NCBI RefSeq assembly: GCF_002954775.1
Contig: NZ_PJME01000036.1
Coordinates: 1-64,000 of the forward strand
Length of the DNA: 64,000 bases
Reading direction: 5' to 3'
DNA from: Streptomyces geranii
GTDB taxonomy: Bacteria > Actinomycetota > Actinomycetes > Streptomycetales > Streptomycetaceae
In this document: one piece after another, positions 15,632-23,868 of the stretch
Numbering within the stretch: position 1 is the stretch's first letter
Layout of the letters: the number at the start of each line of letters is the position of its first letter
Notes under the pieces: model-generated
The model's input: the letters and a program-made list of their open reading frames with translations, nothing else
Told to the model about the DNA's origin: nothing
The model's database searches: none
Translations under genes and position numbers: made by a program

Positions 15632-16049
15632 GGCCGTCCCCTCCGTCCACGGGGTGGGTGTAGCGGATGGGCTTGCCGAGGCTGCGGGCGTATTCGATCT
15701 CGCGGCGGGTGCTCTCGCCGATGTAGCCGCCGGGGTTGACCACGAGGACGTCGTCGGCGAGGTCGATCTTCCGCAGGTGCAGGTCGTCCAGGACCTGTTT
15801 GAGGCGGTCGGTCTGGGCGGGGTCGGACCAAAGGGGGTGGGGCTGCTTGAGGTTGCAGCCGGGCGCGAGGACGATCCGGCCGGCCGCGGTCTCGTACAGG
15901 TTGGCCTCTTGGAACTGCTCCCAGTACCTGGTGGATCCGCACAGCACGACGATCTTCGGACGGTGTGCGGCCTTCTGTTCGCGTGCGTATCCGTCGGTGC
16001 CGAGGGCGGTGAGGCGGTGGACGGTCTTCCAGAATGCGCGGGCAGTCAT
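15624..16049 (-). CDS. Nucleoside 2-deoxyribosyltransferase-like protein
   Basis: 141 aa, with AGGA before the ATG. A Rossmann-like start (KIVVLCGSTRYWEQFQEAN) leads to DLADDVLVVNPGGYIGESTR, REIEYARSLGKPIRY at the end. This strand/GS/helix pattern with a late G-x-S/T-R-x-E-I-x-Y-A motif is typical of the nucleoside deoxyribosyltransferase and DUF4406-type fold, which act on nucleosides or nucleotides. The gene precedes the DUF5131 gene and overlaps it by 8 nt, so the two products are probably made together and may act on related substrates. Confidence 0.65.
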   Translation of the reverse strand: MTARAFWKTVHRLTALGTDGYAREQKAAHRPKIVVLCGSTRYWEQFQEANLYETAAGRIVLAPGCNLKQPHPLWSDPAQTDRLKQVLDDLHLRKIDLADDVLVVNPGGYIGESTRREIEYARSLGKPIRYTHPVDGGDGRG

Positions 16050-16115
16050 GCGATTCCTCGTCTCTGGGATGTGGGTTCTGACGTGCTGGAGAGGTGATGG
16101 GCTGGTCGTGTGGTG

Positions 16116-16155
16116 CTGCGGGGCGGCCGGAGCGGTGTCGACGGCCGCCCCGCAG
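16116..16155 (-). terminator. Intergenic stem-loop upstream of the DUF5131 pair
   Basis: CTGCGGGGCGGCCG / CGGCCGCCCCGCAG is a perfect 14-bp stem with a 12-nt loop between the clamp gene and the deoxyribosyltransferase-like gene. It is a candidate attenuator or RNA-processing hairpin. Confidence 0.55.
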
Positions 16156-16188
16156 GCAGGGTGGCGCCCGTGGCCCGGGCGGGGTGGT

Positions 16189-17331
16189 TCAGCCGCTGAT
16201 GCTGGTGAGGCGGATCGGCATGACCAGGCCCCGGAAGACGTCGGCCTGGTCGACGCCGTGGACGAGGGCGGGCTTGGTCGCGGTGGTGAAGTTGAACTGT
16301 GTGACGGGCCCGCCGATCTGCTGGAGGGTCTTGAGGAGCAGGCCGGGGTTGAAGGCGATGGTGAGCGGTTCGCCTTCGAGGTCGGCGTGGACCTGGTCGC
16401 GGCCGCGGCCCTTGTCGTCGGTTCCGGCGCGCACGGTGATCTGTCCGTCGGTGACTTCGAGGACCATCGGGTCGGCTTTGCCCAGCAGCGGCTGGATGTG
16501 CTTGATGGCGTCGATCAGGGCTTCGGTGCCGGTGGTGGCGACGGACTCGAACTCGGTGGGGAACAGGGCTGCGTACTTGGGGAGTTCGCCTTCGATGAGG
16601 CTGCTGGTGGCCCACCGGCCGGGGACGCTGATGGCGAACTGGGACTCGGTGATGGTGAGTTGTGCCGTGTCGGTGTCGGCGAGGATGCGGGCGGCGTCGC
16701 GCACGGCATCGGCCGGTACGAGCACGTTGCCCGCGACGCGAGGTTTGTTCTTGCCCTTGCCCTTGGCGCCCGGGTTGGGGGTCCAGGGCATGTCGGCGAC
16801 GTGGAACGAGTACCGGTCGGTCGCCGACAGCGTGAGCGTGGTGTCGCCGAGGCCGAACTGGACACCGGTCAGGGTCGCGATGGTTTCGTCGGTGCAGGCG
16901 GCCACCGCGACTGCGGCGCCGGCTGCGGCCAGGGCGGGGCCGTCGACCGTGCCGCTCGCGGCGGAGATCGTCGGCAGGGTCGGGTAGTCCTCCAGCGGCA
17001 GGGTCGGCAGGAGGATGTGCGCGGTGCCGCAGGACAGGGCGAGGTCGGTGCCGTCCAGGGCCAGCGTGGTGGGCTTGCCCTTAGGGAAGGCCTTGACGAT
17101 GTCGGTGAAGACGCGGCCGGGGACCAGGAGCGTGCCGGGCTCGCACACCTCGCAGTCCTCAGCCGCGCGGGCGGAGCGGTAGTGGTCGTACCCGGCCAGG
17201 GTCAGGGTGTTGTCGTCGGCGGCTTCGAGGCGCATGCCGGCCATGACCGGGATGGGCGGGTTGCCGGGGACGGCGCGCAGCGCCCACTGGGCGGCGTCGG
17301 CGAGCTTGTCGGTGTCGATGGTGAGCTTCAT
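16189..17331 (-). CDS. DNA polymerase III beta (sliding clamp) homologue
   Basis: 380 aa, the usual length of DnaN. Three clamp-like domains can be followed: GTLLVPGRVFTDIVKAFP in domain 1, VQFGLGDTTLTLSATDRYSF in domain 2 and DGQITVRAGTDDKG with FNPGLLLKTLQQI in domain 3. The ending MPIRLTSISG resembles the DnaN C-terminus. A plasmid clamp could favour the plasmid's own replication or recruit plasmid-encoded DNA-modifying enzymes. The polar loop GAKGKGKNKPR is unusual. It sits immediately upstream of the deoxyribosyltransferase-like and DUF5131 genes. Confidence 0.8.
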   Translation of the reverse strand: MKLTIDTDKLADAAQWALRAVPGNPPIPVMAGMRLEAADDNTLTLAGYDHYRSARAAEDCEVCEPGTLLVPGRVFTDIVKAFPKGKPTTLALDGTDLALSCGTAHILLPTLPLEDYPTLPTISAASGTVDGPALAAAGAAVAVAACTDETIATLTGVQFGLGDTTLTLSATDRYSFHVADMPWTPNPGAKGKGKNKPRVAGNVLVPADAVRDAARILADTDTAQLTITESQFAISVPGRWATSSLIEGELPKYAALFPTEFESVATTGTEALIDAIKHIQPLLGKADPMVLEVTDGQITVRAGTDDKGRGRDQVHADLEGEPLTIAFNPGLLLKTLQQIGGPVTQFNFTTATKPALVHGVDQADVFRGLVMPIRLTSISG

Positions 17332-17370
17332 CAGGGCCTTTTCGTCGTGGCTGCGGGAGCGTGAAAGGGG

Positions 17371-17408
17371 CCGGGCGGGCCGCCTCGAGGTGGAGGCGGC
17401 CCGCCCGG
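17371..17408 (-). terminator. Intergenic stem-loop upstream of the clamp gene
   Basis: CCGGGCGGGCCGCCTC / GAGGCGGCCCGCCCGG is a perfect 16-bp stem with a 6-nt loop, 40 bp upstream of the clamp start. Such a stable stem would be expected to reduce readthrough into the clamp gene. Confidence 0.55.
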
Positions 17409-17442
17409 GCCGGTCGATGCTGATGGGCCGCGCGGTGGCGGT

Positions 17443-18210
17443 CTACTGGTCGTTGTCGTCGATGCCGGTGACGGGGATGTCGCCGAACAGGTCGTCCAGG
17501 GCGCGGGTGACCGCGAGCCGGTCCTCGGGCCGGGTCTCATCAAGGACGGCCCGGGTCAGTTCGGTGAGATCCAGGGCGTCGAAGTAGTCGGTGAGTTCGG
17601 CGATGGTCAGCGGGTCCAGGCTGGGACCGGTCTGCGGGGGCAGGCTGGCGAGCATGGCGGCCATCGCGGTGACCGCGCTGGCGAGTTCGTGGGTGGTGGC
17701 CGTGGTGATGTCGATGATGTGGCCGTGGGTGACGTCCAGGGCGTTGTCGTCGACGGGGCCGATGACGAGGCGTATCCCGGGCTGGTCTCCGTGCTGGTGG
17801 GGGAGCGCGGCGAGCGCTTCGGCCAGGGCCTGGACCGCCGCGGGCCGACCGCCGTGGTCTGCGGTCTCCGGTGCGTCCGGCTCAGCGTCGTCTTCTTCTG
17901 GCAGAGACTGCTCCAGCTCCAGCGCCACCTCCCACAGGACCTTGAGGTCGTCGACGTCCAGCCGGATGTGGCCGTCGGCGGTGTCGGGGAGGGTGAGGTG
18001 CCCGGTGACACGCAGCAGGTCACCGGTCTGGCACCTGAGCACCCTGTCCGCGAGGGCCGGGTCGCTGGTGGTGCACGGGATGATCGCTTCTTGTTCCTCG
18101 GTGCAGTCGTCGGGGGATGAGGTCAGCCGCCAGGAGGCCGTACCGGGGCGGGTGCAGGACACGACGCTGCGGTCCAGGTAGCCGGTGAGAGCGAACGGTA
18201 TGTGCTCCAT
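17443..18210 (-). CDS. Hypothetical acidic protein
   Basis: 255 aa from the ATG at 18210, one base after the preceding stop. The first 85 residues look like a beta-rich OB-type fold (FALTGYLDRSVVSC; GDLLRVTGHLTLPDTADGHI). The rest is acidic and helical (QALAEALAALPHQHGD; LAVTRALDDLFGDIPV). A DNA- or RNA-binding OB domain is possible but unproven. It lies between the Lsr2-domain gene and the clamp. Confidence 0.6.
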   Translation of the reverse strand: MEHIPFALTGYLDRSVVSCTRPGTASWRLTSSPDDCTEEQEAIIPCTTSDPALADRVLRCQTGDLLRVTGHLTLPDTADGHIRLDVDDLKVLWEVALELEQSLPEEDDAEPDAPETADHGGRPAAVQALAEALAALPHQHGDQPGIRLVIGPVDDNALDVTHGHIIDITTATTHELASAVTAMAAMLASLPPQTGPSLDPLTIAELTDYFDALDLTELTRAVLDETRPEDRLAVTRALDDLFGDIPVTGIDDNDQ

Positions 18211-18211
18211 C

Positions 18212-19192
18212 TCAGCCCACCTCCGCGAACGCAGCGCCGTTGTGGACGGCGTTGTAGGCGATGACGACGTCGTTGGACAGGGCACCGCGGTCAGCGACCC
18301 GCAGCCCGTTGGCCTTGGCCCACCGGCGGATCGTCTCCCGGTCACCTCGGGGGCGGACCGGCTCGTTCTTCAGCGCCGGTGCGACGGCCAGGGCGGGCAC
18401 GGCCGGTACGACGGCCGTGAGGTCCTCGCCGCCGACGGCCTGCTGGAGTTCCTCACGCGCGCGGGCGAGTTCGTTCTCCAGCGCCGCGACCTTGGCCTTG
18501 GCCTGGTCGATGACGGCGGCGTTGCCGCGTCGGCGGGCGAGTTCGGCGAGCGCGTCGCGGGCCTGGGCGGCGAGGTGCCGGCTGCGGGCGTCGTGCTGTT
18601 CGCCCCAGACCAGCAGTTCCTCGGTCCGGTCACAGGCCGGGTCACTGTCGAAGCCGTCGACGCTGTCCGGGTCGGCCGGCTCGGTGGGCGCTGGGGCGTC
18701 GGCCGGTCCGGCTTCCTCCTGCGTGGCGCCCGGCGCGTCCCCGTCGGCATCGGCGCTGGGGGGTGTGGTGTCGCCGGGGGCGGGCTGGGTGTCCGGGTCG
18801 GGTCGTCCGGCGAGGGCGAGGGCTTCGGCGAGTTCGGCCTCGGACAGGTCGACGGTCTCCAGGACGGTCGCGATGTCGGTGCCCTCTTTGAGCATCGAGA
18901 CCGCCACGGCGAAGAAGGCGTTGGTGGTCGGGGCGGAGGTGGTCATGGGGTCTCCCGTGGCGGGGTGGTCGGTGGGGGAGGGAAGCAGCGCCAGCAGCGG
19001 CACGAGGTCGTCCTCGGTGCCCGGCAGCCCGATGGCGTCCAGGAGGTCGGCGAGGTCGTCCTTGTCGCGGGCGTTGCGCGCAACGAGGCGGGACACGGCA
19101 GCGTCGTGGCCGGCGGTGTCTTCCGATTCCGGCTCCAGGGTGAGAGCCGAGGTGTCGAGGGCTTCAGCCCAGTCGGTGAACTTGCCGCCCAT
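18212..19192 (-). CDS. Protein with C-terminal Lsr2-type DNA-binding domain
   Basis: 326 aa. The last 40 residues read REIRRWAKANG-like: IRRWAKANGLRVADRGALS, then VIAYNAVH. This is the Lsr2 DNA-binding fold, though the usual RGR AT-hook-like loop is RGA here. Ahead of it are a coiled coil (AKAKVAALENELARAREELQ) and a long acidic, Pro-rich linker. The N-terminal Lsr2 oligomerisation domain is absent. Lsr2 binds AT-rich DNA and silences foreign genes; a plasmid copy may silence or protect plasmid genes. The start overlaps the ASCH gene stop by one base. Confidence 0.7.
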   Translation of the reverse strand: MGGKFTDWAEALDTSALTLEPESEDTAGHDAAVSRLVARNARDKDDLADLLDAIGLPGTEDDLVPLLALLPSPTDHPATGDPMTTSAPTTNAFFAVAVSMLKEGTDIATVLETVDLSEAELAEALALAGRPDPDTQPAPGDTTPPSADADGDAPGATQEEAGPADAPAPTEPADPDSVDGFDSDPACDRTEELLVWGEQHDARSRHLAAQARDALAELARRRGNAAVIDQAKAKVAALENELARAREELQQAVGGEDLTAVVPAVPALAVAPALKNEPVRPRGDRETIRRWAKANGLRVADRGALSNDVVIAYNAVHNGAAFAEVG

Positions 19193-19830
19193 CACGCCGC
19201 CTTCACGGCGGCGAGCCGCCCGGACAGGTACGGGTTGGTGTAGGCGATCTCGCGCAGCAGCTTCTGGGTGGGCTTCCACAGGCGCTGGGCACCGCGGGCC
19301 GGGACGGGTGTGGTCAGCCGCTGCACCTGGGCGAGCTCCCAGTGGAAGCAGCCCTCTTGGGACCAGGGCGTGCACGCGCCGTCGTCGGCGTGGATGCCGG
19401 TGAGGTCGGCGATGGCGACCACTGCACCGCGCACCAGCTCGTAGCCGTCCAGGGTCTCCCGTACGGCATCCAGGGTCAGGGCCTGGAGGTCGACTTCGGA
19501 TCCGGCGTGGATGAGCAGGGTGCCGCGCCAGCGGGTGGTCCACACCCTGTTCTCGATGCGCTTGGCGACCTGGTCGTCCTCGAGGGCGATCAGGTCCGAC
19601 CAGGGCGGCCGGATGGTCATGCACCGGATCGGGGTGAGGTCGTGGTCCGGCGCGGTGTGCGGCCGGCTGGAGACCGCGGCGAGCTTCTCGTAGTTGGTGC
19701 GCTGTTGCTGGGGGGTCAGCGGCAGCGTCCCGGCCGGGGTGCGGGTGCGGAAGTACTCGCCGGTGGGGATGGCTTCGCGGGACAGCCGGGCGTACGGGGT
19801 GGTGTCCGCGACGGGGGAGAAGGTCGTCAT
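19192..19830 (-). CDS. ASCH-domain protein
   Basis: 212 aa. The core matches ASCH/PUA-like domains: CMTIRPPWSDLIA, KRIENRVWTTRWRGTLLIHAG, GAVVAIADLTGI and CFHWELAQVQRL. The pattern of Pro-Pro-W, E-N-R and R-G-x-L-x-I-H-A is characteristic. ASCH proteins bind RNA or nucleosides, and some hydrolyse modified cytidines. Overlaps at both ends tie it to the flanking genes. The N-terminal 65 residues are a variable extension. Confidence 0.75.
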   Translation of the reverse strand: MTTFSPVADTTPYARLSREAIPTGEYFRTRTPAGTLPLTPQQQRTNYEKLAAVSSRPHTAPDHDLTPIRCMTIRPPWSDLIALEDDQVAKRIENRVWTTRWRGTLLIHAGSEVDLQALTLDAVRETLDGYELVRGAVVAIADLTGIHADDGACTPWSQEGCFHWELAQVQRLTTPVPARGAQRLWKPTQKLLREIAYTNPYLSGRLAAVKAA

Positions 19831-20519
19831 CGCAGGTCCTCCGAGGCGAGGGGGTGTGCGGTGGTTCCCGTGCGCCCGAGGCGCCGGCCGTTGACGGTCG
19901 GCTCGCCTGCGTGCTTCGGGGTGGCGATGCGGTACAGGCCGGTGCGCTCCCGCTTGTGCTCGTACATCGCGCCCTCGGCTCCGCGCAGCACGTACGTGTA
20001 GTCACGGGAGTTCAGGTCGCTGGGGCTGGACGCGCCGATGGACACCGCGACGTCGACGGCCTGGCCGTCGACGTCGACGCTCTGGTGGAGCAGGTGGTGC
20101 AGCTGCTCCAGGCGCCGGGCGCGGTCGGCGGCGGGGCAGGTGAGGACGGCGGCGAGCTCGTCACCGTGCAGGCGCGCGGCGATTCCGTCGTCGCCGACCC
20201 ACTGCTGAAGGCGTTCGGCGACGGCGATGATCAGCGCGTTGCCGGTGTCGTGCCCGAGGCGGTCGTTGACGGCCTTGAAGCCGGCCATGTCGAGGAACAC
20301 GAGCATCGCCTTGTCGCCGTGGCGGTTCAGGCGGCGGGTCGCGTGCTGGACGTAGCCGGGGCGGGCGTGCAGGCCGGTGAGCGGGTCGCGGCGGGCCGAC
20401 GCCAGGCGTCGGTGCAGCGCGATGGCGTGTACGGTCCAGCCGGTCAACGGCACAGCGGCGGTGGTCAGTATGAGTGCGCGCTGCCCGAACAGGGCCCGTG
20501 TGTGCAGGGCTGAGCCCAT
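19827..20519 (-). CDS. GGDEF-like protein with degenerate active site
   Basis: 230 aa from the ATG at 20519. An N-terminal membrane helix (LILTTAAVPLTGWTVHAIAL) is followed by a GGDEF domain: RDPLTGLHARPGYVQ, MLVFLDMAGFKAVNDRLGHD, then the signature as ARLHGDELAAVL and VDVAVSIGASS. The catalytic GG(D/E)EF is HGDEL, so diguanylate cyclase activity is uncertain; it may bind GTP or c-di-GMP. C-di-GMP controls Streptomyces sporulation through BldD, so a plasmid copy could alter host development. It overlaps the ASCH gene by 4 nt. Confidence 0.75.
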   Translation of the reverse strand: MGSALHTRALFGQRALILTTAAVPLTGWTVHAIALHRRLASARRDPLTGLHARPGYVQHATRRLNRHGDKAMLVFLDMAGFKAVNDRLGHDTGNALIIAVAERLQQWVGDDGIAARLHGDELAAVLTCPAADRARRLEQLHHLLHQSVDVDGQAVDVAVSIGASSPSDLNSRDYTYVLRGAEGAMYEHKRERTGLYRIATPKHAGEPTVNGRRLGRTGTTAHPLASEDLR

Positions 20520-20610
20520 AATGAGGATCTCCCTCTCGTCTCGTACGGGGTGGGTTGGGCCCGGGACGGGCGGTTGGTTTGGATGCCTTGTCGTCCGTCC
20601 CGGGGCGGAG

Positions 20611-20904
20611 CTACAGCCCGAAGGTGCTGAGGCTGGTCCAGCTGTAGGGGCTCTTCCAGCGGTCTGCGGTCGCTGCGGGCCAGTCGGGCTCCCAGCCGGG
20701 CCGGTAGCCGCGTGCTCCCCAGCCGTCCGGTCGGCTGCCGGGGATCGCGAGTCCGGCCTGCTGTGCGGAGCGCGCCGCGTCGTAGGCCTCGTGCGCGAGC
20801 CGTACGGCGGTGCCGGGGCTGTCGGCCTGGCCGGTGAACACGTGCACCCCGCGCAGGCCTTGGCGGGTGTTGCTGATCGGGACGTCGACCTCGTAGTACG
20901 GCAA
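20611..20904 (-). CDS. Small hypothetical protein, TTG start
   Basis: 97 aa from a TTG at 20904, chosen because AAGGAG sits eight bases upstream and PYYEVDVPISNTRQGLRGV follows directly. The central part is a helix (AVRLAHEAYDAARSAQQAG) and the tail is Trp-rich (PDWPAATADRWKSPYSW). No family is recognised. An ATG nearby in another frame gives no protein-like sequence. Confidence 0.5.
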   Translation of the reverse strand: MPYYEVDVPISNTRQGLRGVHVFTGQADSPGTAVRLAHEAYDAARSAQQAGLAIPGSRPDGWGARGYRPGWEPDWPAATADRWKSPYSWTSLSTFGL

Positions 20905-20957
20905 CGGCCCATCTCCTTCCTGTGATGGGGCTGGTCGGATGCCCTGGCCCGGGCGGG

Positions 20958-21977
20958 TCAGGGCCGGGAACGGGAAGTGGCGTGTGTGCCGGTGGTGTCG
21001 GTTCCGGCGAGGCCCGTCTCGCACAGGAAGGCGTCGTCGTGGCGTACGCCCTGGGGCCACAGGCCGGAGCAGGGGCGGTTGTCGAGGATCACGTGGCCGC
21101 CCTCGGCGAGCATGTGGCGCCACCAGGCGAAGGGGCGTTCCTCGTAGGGGACTTGCTGGTCGTTCTCCCGGATCGGGCTCATGGTGTAGGCGGAGAGCGC
21201 GCCGGGCTGGCCGTCGGTGGTCTTCCCGGTGGTGCCGATGGTCACGAAGGCGAGGCAGTGCCGGCAGGAGCAGTGGACGTGTTCCACGTAGCCGGGCGGG
21301 TGGGTTCCCCAGGCCGGCCAGTGACCGGTGCGGCAGTTCCAGCCGTCGCGGCGGGCCTGGCGCACCGATTCGCGGCAGGACAGGCAGTGTTTCGTGGGGG
21401 CGGGGCCATCGTGCTTGGCGATCATCCGCTCGTACAGGGCGCGGGTCGGCGGCATGCGCCACAGGATCCAGGCGGCGCCGAAGCCCCAGTCGGGACGTCC
21501 GCGGCTGTCGCTGCCGGGCAGCATCTCCGGCCCGGTGGAGGCGTCGAAGGCTCGCTCGTACAAGAGACCGTCCGCACGCGTTCCGGGCGTCCAGGCGCCG
21601 TCCGGGAGGGCGGCGGCGATGACGGCTGCGGCCTCCTGTGCCCGTTCGCGGCTGAAGTACGGGAACGCGGCCACTTCCTGGCCGCACGGGGTGGAGATGA
21701 TCCAGGACTGGGCGCCCGCCCGGGCCTCGCTCTGCCGCCAGGGCTGGGTGCGGTCCGGGTACGGGGAGGACCAGCCGGTGTGGACGACCAGGCCTCCGGG
21801 CTGGAGCCAGCCCGTACCGGCCGCCAGCGCTGCTCCGTCCGGCCCGGCGGGGGTGAACGTGATCTGTACCGGCTCGGTCGGCAGCACCCCGTGTGCGCCG
21901 GTGGGTGCGCCGGTCGGGTCGGGCAGGGCGCGGTCGGCGGGGCCGGGGGCTTGCCGTAGCACGGCGTCGGAGGACAT
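20958..21977 (-). CDS. Hypothetical protein with paired cysteine motifs
   Basis: 339 aa from the ATG at 21977, with GGAG eight bases upstream. The first half is alpha/beta (GLVVHTGWSSPYP; SWIISTPCGQEVAAFPYFSR). Near residue 210 are CLSC and then, about 45 residues on, HCSCRHC, together a likely zinc site. The C-terminal part includes WWRHMLAEGGHVILDNRPCSG. No known family. It is a single cistron between short gaps inside the long operon. Confidence 0.6.
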   Translation of the reverse strand: MSSDAVLRQAPGPADRALPDPTGAPTGAHGVLPTEPVQITFTPAGPDGAALAAGTGWLQPGGLVVHTGWSSPYPDRTQPWRQSEARAGAQSWIISTPCGQEVAAFPYFSRERAQEAAAVIAAALPDGAWTPGTRADGLLYERAFDASTGPEMLPGSDSRGRPDWGFGAAWILWRMPPTRALYERMIAKHDGPAPTKHCLSCRESVRQARRDGWNCRTGHWPAWGTHPPGYVEHVHCSCRHCLAFVTIGTTGKTTDGQPGALSAYTMSPIRENDQQVPYEERPFAWWRHMLAEGGHVILDNRPCSGLWPQGVRHDDAFLCETGLAGTDTTGTHATSRSRP

Positions 21978-22166
21978 GACGAAACTCCGTTCCTGCCCGC
22001 GAGGGCGGATGAAGGGAACACGGGGGAGGGGAGGCGGAGGGCGGGCTCTGGGTGTCGGCCCGGGAGTTCGCCTTGTGCTGTGGTGGTTGAGGGGCCACTG
22101 CGACCGCCCCGGATCCCGCCAGGTGGCGGGGGCCGGGGCGGCACAGAGTGCGCTCAACGCGGGGGT

Positions 22167-22451
22167 TCAGTGGGTTGTTTCGATGGCGTTCCGCAGGTGT
22201 GCGCGGGCCCGCGACAGGGCCTCCCGCTGGTCGCCCGTGGGACCGTTCAGCGCGTCGGTGAGTTCGGTGACGGCATCGACCAGGTCCTCACTGACGGGGT
22301 TGACGCCGTCGCGGACGCGTGTCACCAGGTCGATGAACTCGTTCGGTGTCGGGTCGTGCGGCGCGTCCTCGGAGATGAGCGCGGCGAGATCCCGGCTGAA
22401 GCAGGCGCTGAGCGCGGCGAACATGTTCCTGGTGGGCTGGCGAGCGGCCAC
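22167..22451 (-). CDS. Small helical hypothetical protein
   Basis: 94 aa from a GTG at 22451, with AAGGAG just upstream. It is almost entirely helical (MFAALSACFSRDLAALI; NEFIDLVTRVRDGVN; EDLVDAVTELTDALNG; EALSRARAHLRNAI). It could be a small dimeric structural or regulatory protein. No family is recognised. Confidence 0.55.
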   Translation of the reverse strand: MAARQPTRNMFAALSACFSRDLAALISEDAPHDPTPNEFIDLVTRVRDGVNPVSEDLVDAVTELTDALNGPTGDQREALSRARAHLRNAIETTH

Positions 22452-22600
22452 AGGGTCTCCTTGGTAGTCGAGTTGGAGGGTGATGGGCCGCCGGGGGCAG
22501 CCCGGCGGCCGTGTGGACGGTGCTGCGCGGCGTCGACGTACGGAGGTCGGTCGCCGGCCGAAGCGGTGGGCTGTGGGGTGTTCGTGCGGGAGCGGGATGG

Positions 22601-22879
22601 TCAGCTGGTGCTGCCGGACTCGATGTGCGTCATCCGGTCGGCGATGACCAGGAATTCGGCTCCGAGGCCCGCCGAGGCCAGGATCACGCGGAGGATCGAG
22701 GCGAAGCCGTCCCGCTCGGTGGGGTTGAGGCGGTCCCACACGGCGTGTGCGTCGCCGTGGACGCCGACGGCCTTCAGGTAGGCCTCTTCTGTGAGGGTGT
22801 ACGCGGCTCCGCACCGGCCGCACCGGTAGGTGGCCTGGTCCCAGCCGCAAGCAGTAGACGTGTCGGGCTCCGTAGTCAT
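22601..22879 (-). CDS. Small protein with a CxxC motif
   Basis: 92 aa, ATG overlapping the kinase stop as ATGA. The N-terminal part contains YRCGRCGAAYTLTEEAYLK, half of a zinc ribbon with a further Cys at about residue 11. A helical C-terminus follows (DGFASILRVILASAGLGAEF). The coupling suggests it works with, or is dosed with, the kinase upstream. Confidence 0.6.
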   Translation of the reverse strand: MTTEPDTSTACGWDQATYRCGRCGAAYTLTEEAYLKAVGVHGDAHAVWDRLNPTERDGFASILRVILASAGLGAEFLVIADRMTHIESGSTS

Positions 22880-23868
22880 CCGTGGACCGCTTCCATCGCC
22901 TGTGCTTCCAGGTCGGCGTGCCCTTCGGGGTCGTCTTCCTGCCTGCTGTTGTTGGCGTGGTCGTCGGCCTCCTGGTCGATGTCTCCGAAGCCGCCGTGGA
23001 CGGTGCAGACGATGTCGGGGTCCTGGTCGCGGTCGCCGGACAGCGCACTCCACAGGTCGGTGACCGTGTAGGCCGGGGCCCACGCCTCGCCCTCGCATTC
23101 GTCGTCGAAGGGGCAGGGCAGCAGGACCTCGAAGCCGACGCTGCCTTCGCCGTCGATGTCCGTACGCAGGGCGAGGGTGAGGTACTGCTGGCCGATGCGG
23201 ATCTCCGCGACGCGGTCGTCCCCTGCGAGGGGGGAGCTGTCCTTCCACCGCCACAGCGGCAGGAGTTCGGGGCCGAAGAACCTGCGGGGCAGGATCAGGT
23301 CGCCCAGACCGTCGCTGCCGCCCGTGCCGAGCTCCCGGATCCGGATGTCGCTGATCTGGCTGAGGAAGGGCTCCAGCCGGTAGAGGCTGTCGGAGAAGAC
23401 GACCTCGTTGAAGCCTTCCGCCCGCAGGTTCGAGTGGGAGTGGACCATGGCCTGGTGCTGAGTGGTGACCGTGTCCCCGGGCACGCTCCGGTTGGCGGGC
23501 CGGTCCTGCTGCCGCTCGATGCATACCGGCAGCGGGGTGGGGACGAGGACGGCGATGACCGGCATGCCGTGGCGCTTCGCGGCGTCGACCAGCGGGGCCC
23601 TGTCCTTGGCGTAGACGGACGTGGCGTCGACGACCGTGTTGAGCCGGCGGGCCATCCTGCGGTCCACGATCAGGTGCATCGCTTCGACGGCGTCGGCGGT
23701 GGCCTCCTGCGCGCCGCAGTCGTCGGTCATGACGCCCCGGAGCTTGTCCAGGCTGACGACCTGGTGCTCCGGCCAGGTGCCGGCGAGCGTGGACTTGCCG
23801 GCACCGGATGCTCCGATCAGCACCAGGAGCGCGTTCTCGGGCAGGTCCGGGTAGAGGGGGGCGGTCAT
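22876..23868 (-). CDS. P-loop kinase, polynucleotide-kinase-like
   Basis: 330 aa. The N-terminal kinase domain has Walker A VLIGASGAGKSTLA (about 17-30), then SLDKLRGVMTDD, NTVVDATSVYAKDRAPL and PVIAVLVPTPLPVCIERQ. This matches AAA_33/T4 PNK-type kinases that phosphorylate 5'-OH ends or small substrates. The C-terminal 150 residues are acidic and do not match the PNK phosphatase; they include WRWKDSSPLAGD and an Asp/Glu-rich tail. Overlaps at both ends place it mid-operon. A role in repair or modification of nucleic-acid ends is possible, but the substrate is unknown. Confidence 0.7.
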   Translation of the reverse strand: MTAPLYPDLPENALLVLIGASGAGKSTLAGTWPEHQVVSLDKLRGVMTDDCGAQEATADAVEAMHLIVDRRMARRLNTVVDATSVYAKDRAPLVDAAKRHGMPVIAVLVPTPLPVCIERQQDRPANRSVPGDTVTTQHQAMVHSHSNLRAEGFNEVVFSDSLYRLEPFLSQISDIRIRELGTGGSDGLGDLILPRRFFGPELLPLWRWKDSSPLAGDDRVAEIRIGQQYLTLALRTDIDGEGSVGFEVLLPCPFDDECEGEAWAPAYTVTDLWSALSGDRDQDPDIVCTVHGGFGDIDQEADDHANNSRQEDDPEGHADLEAQAMEAVHG

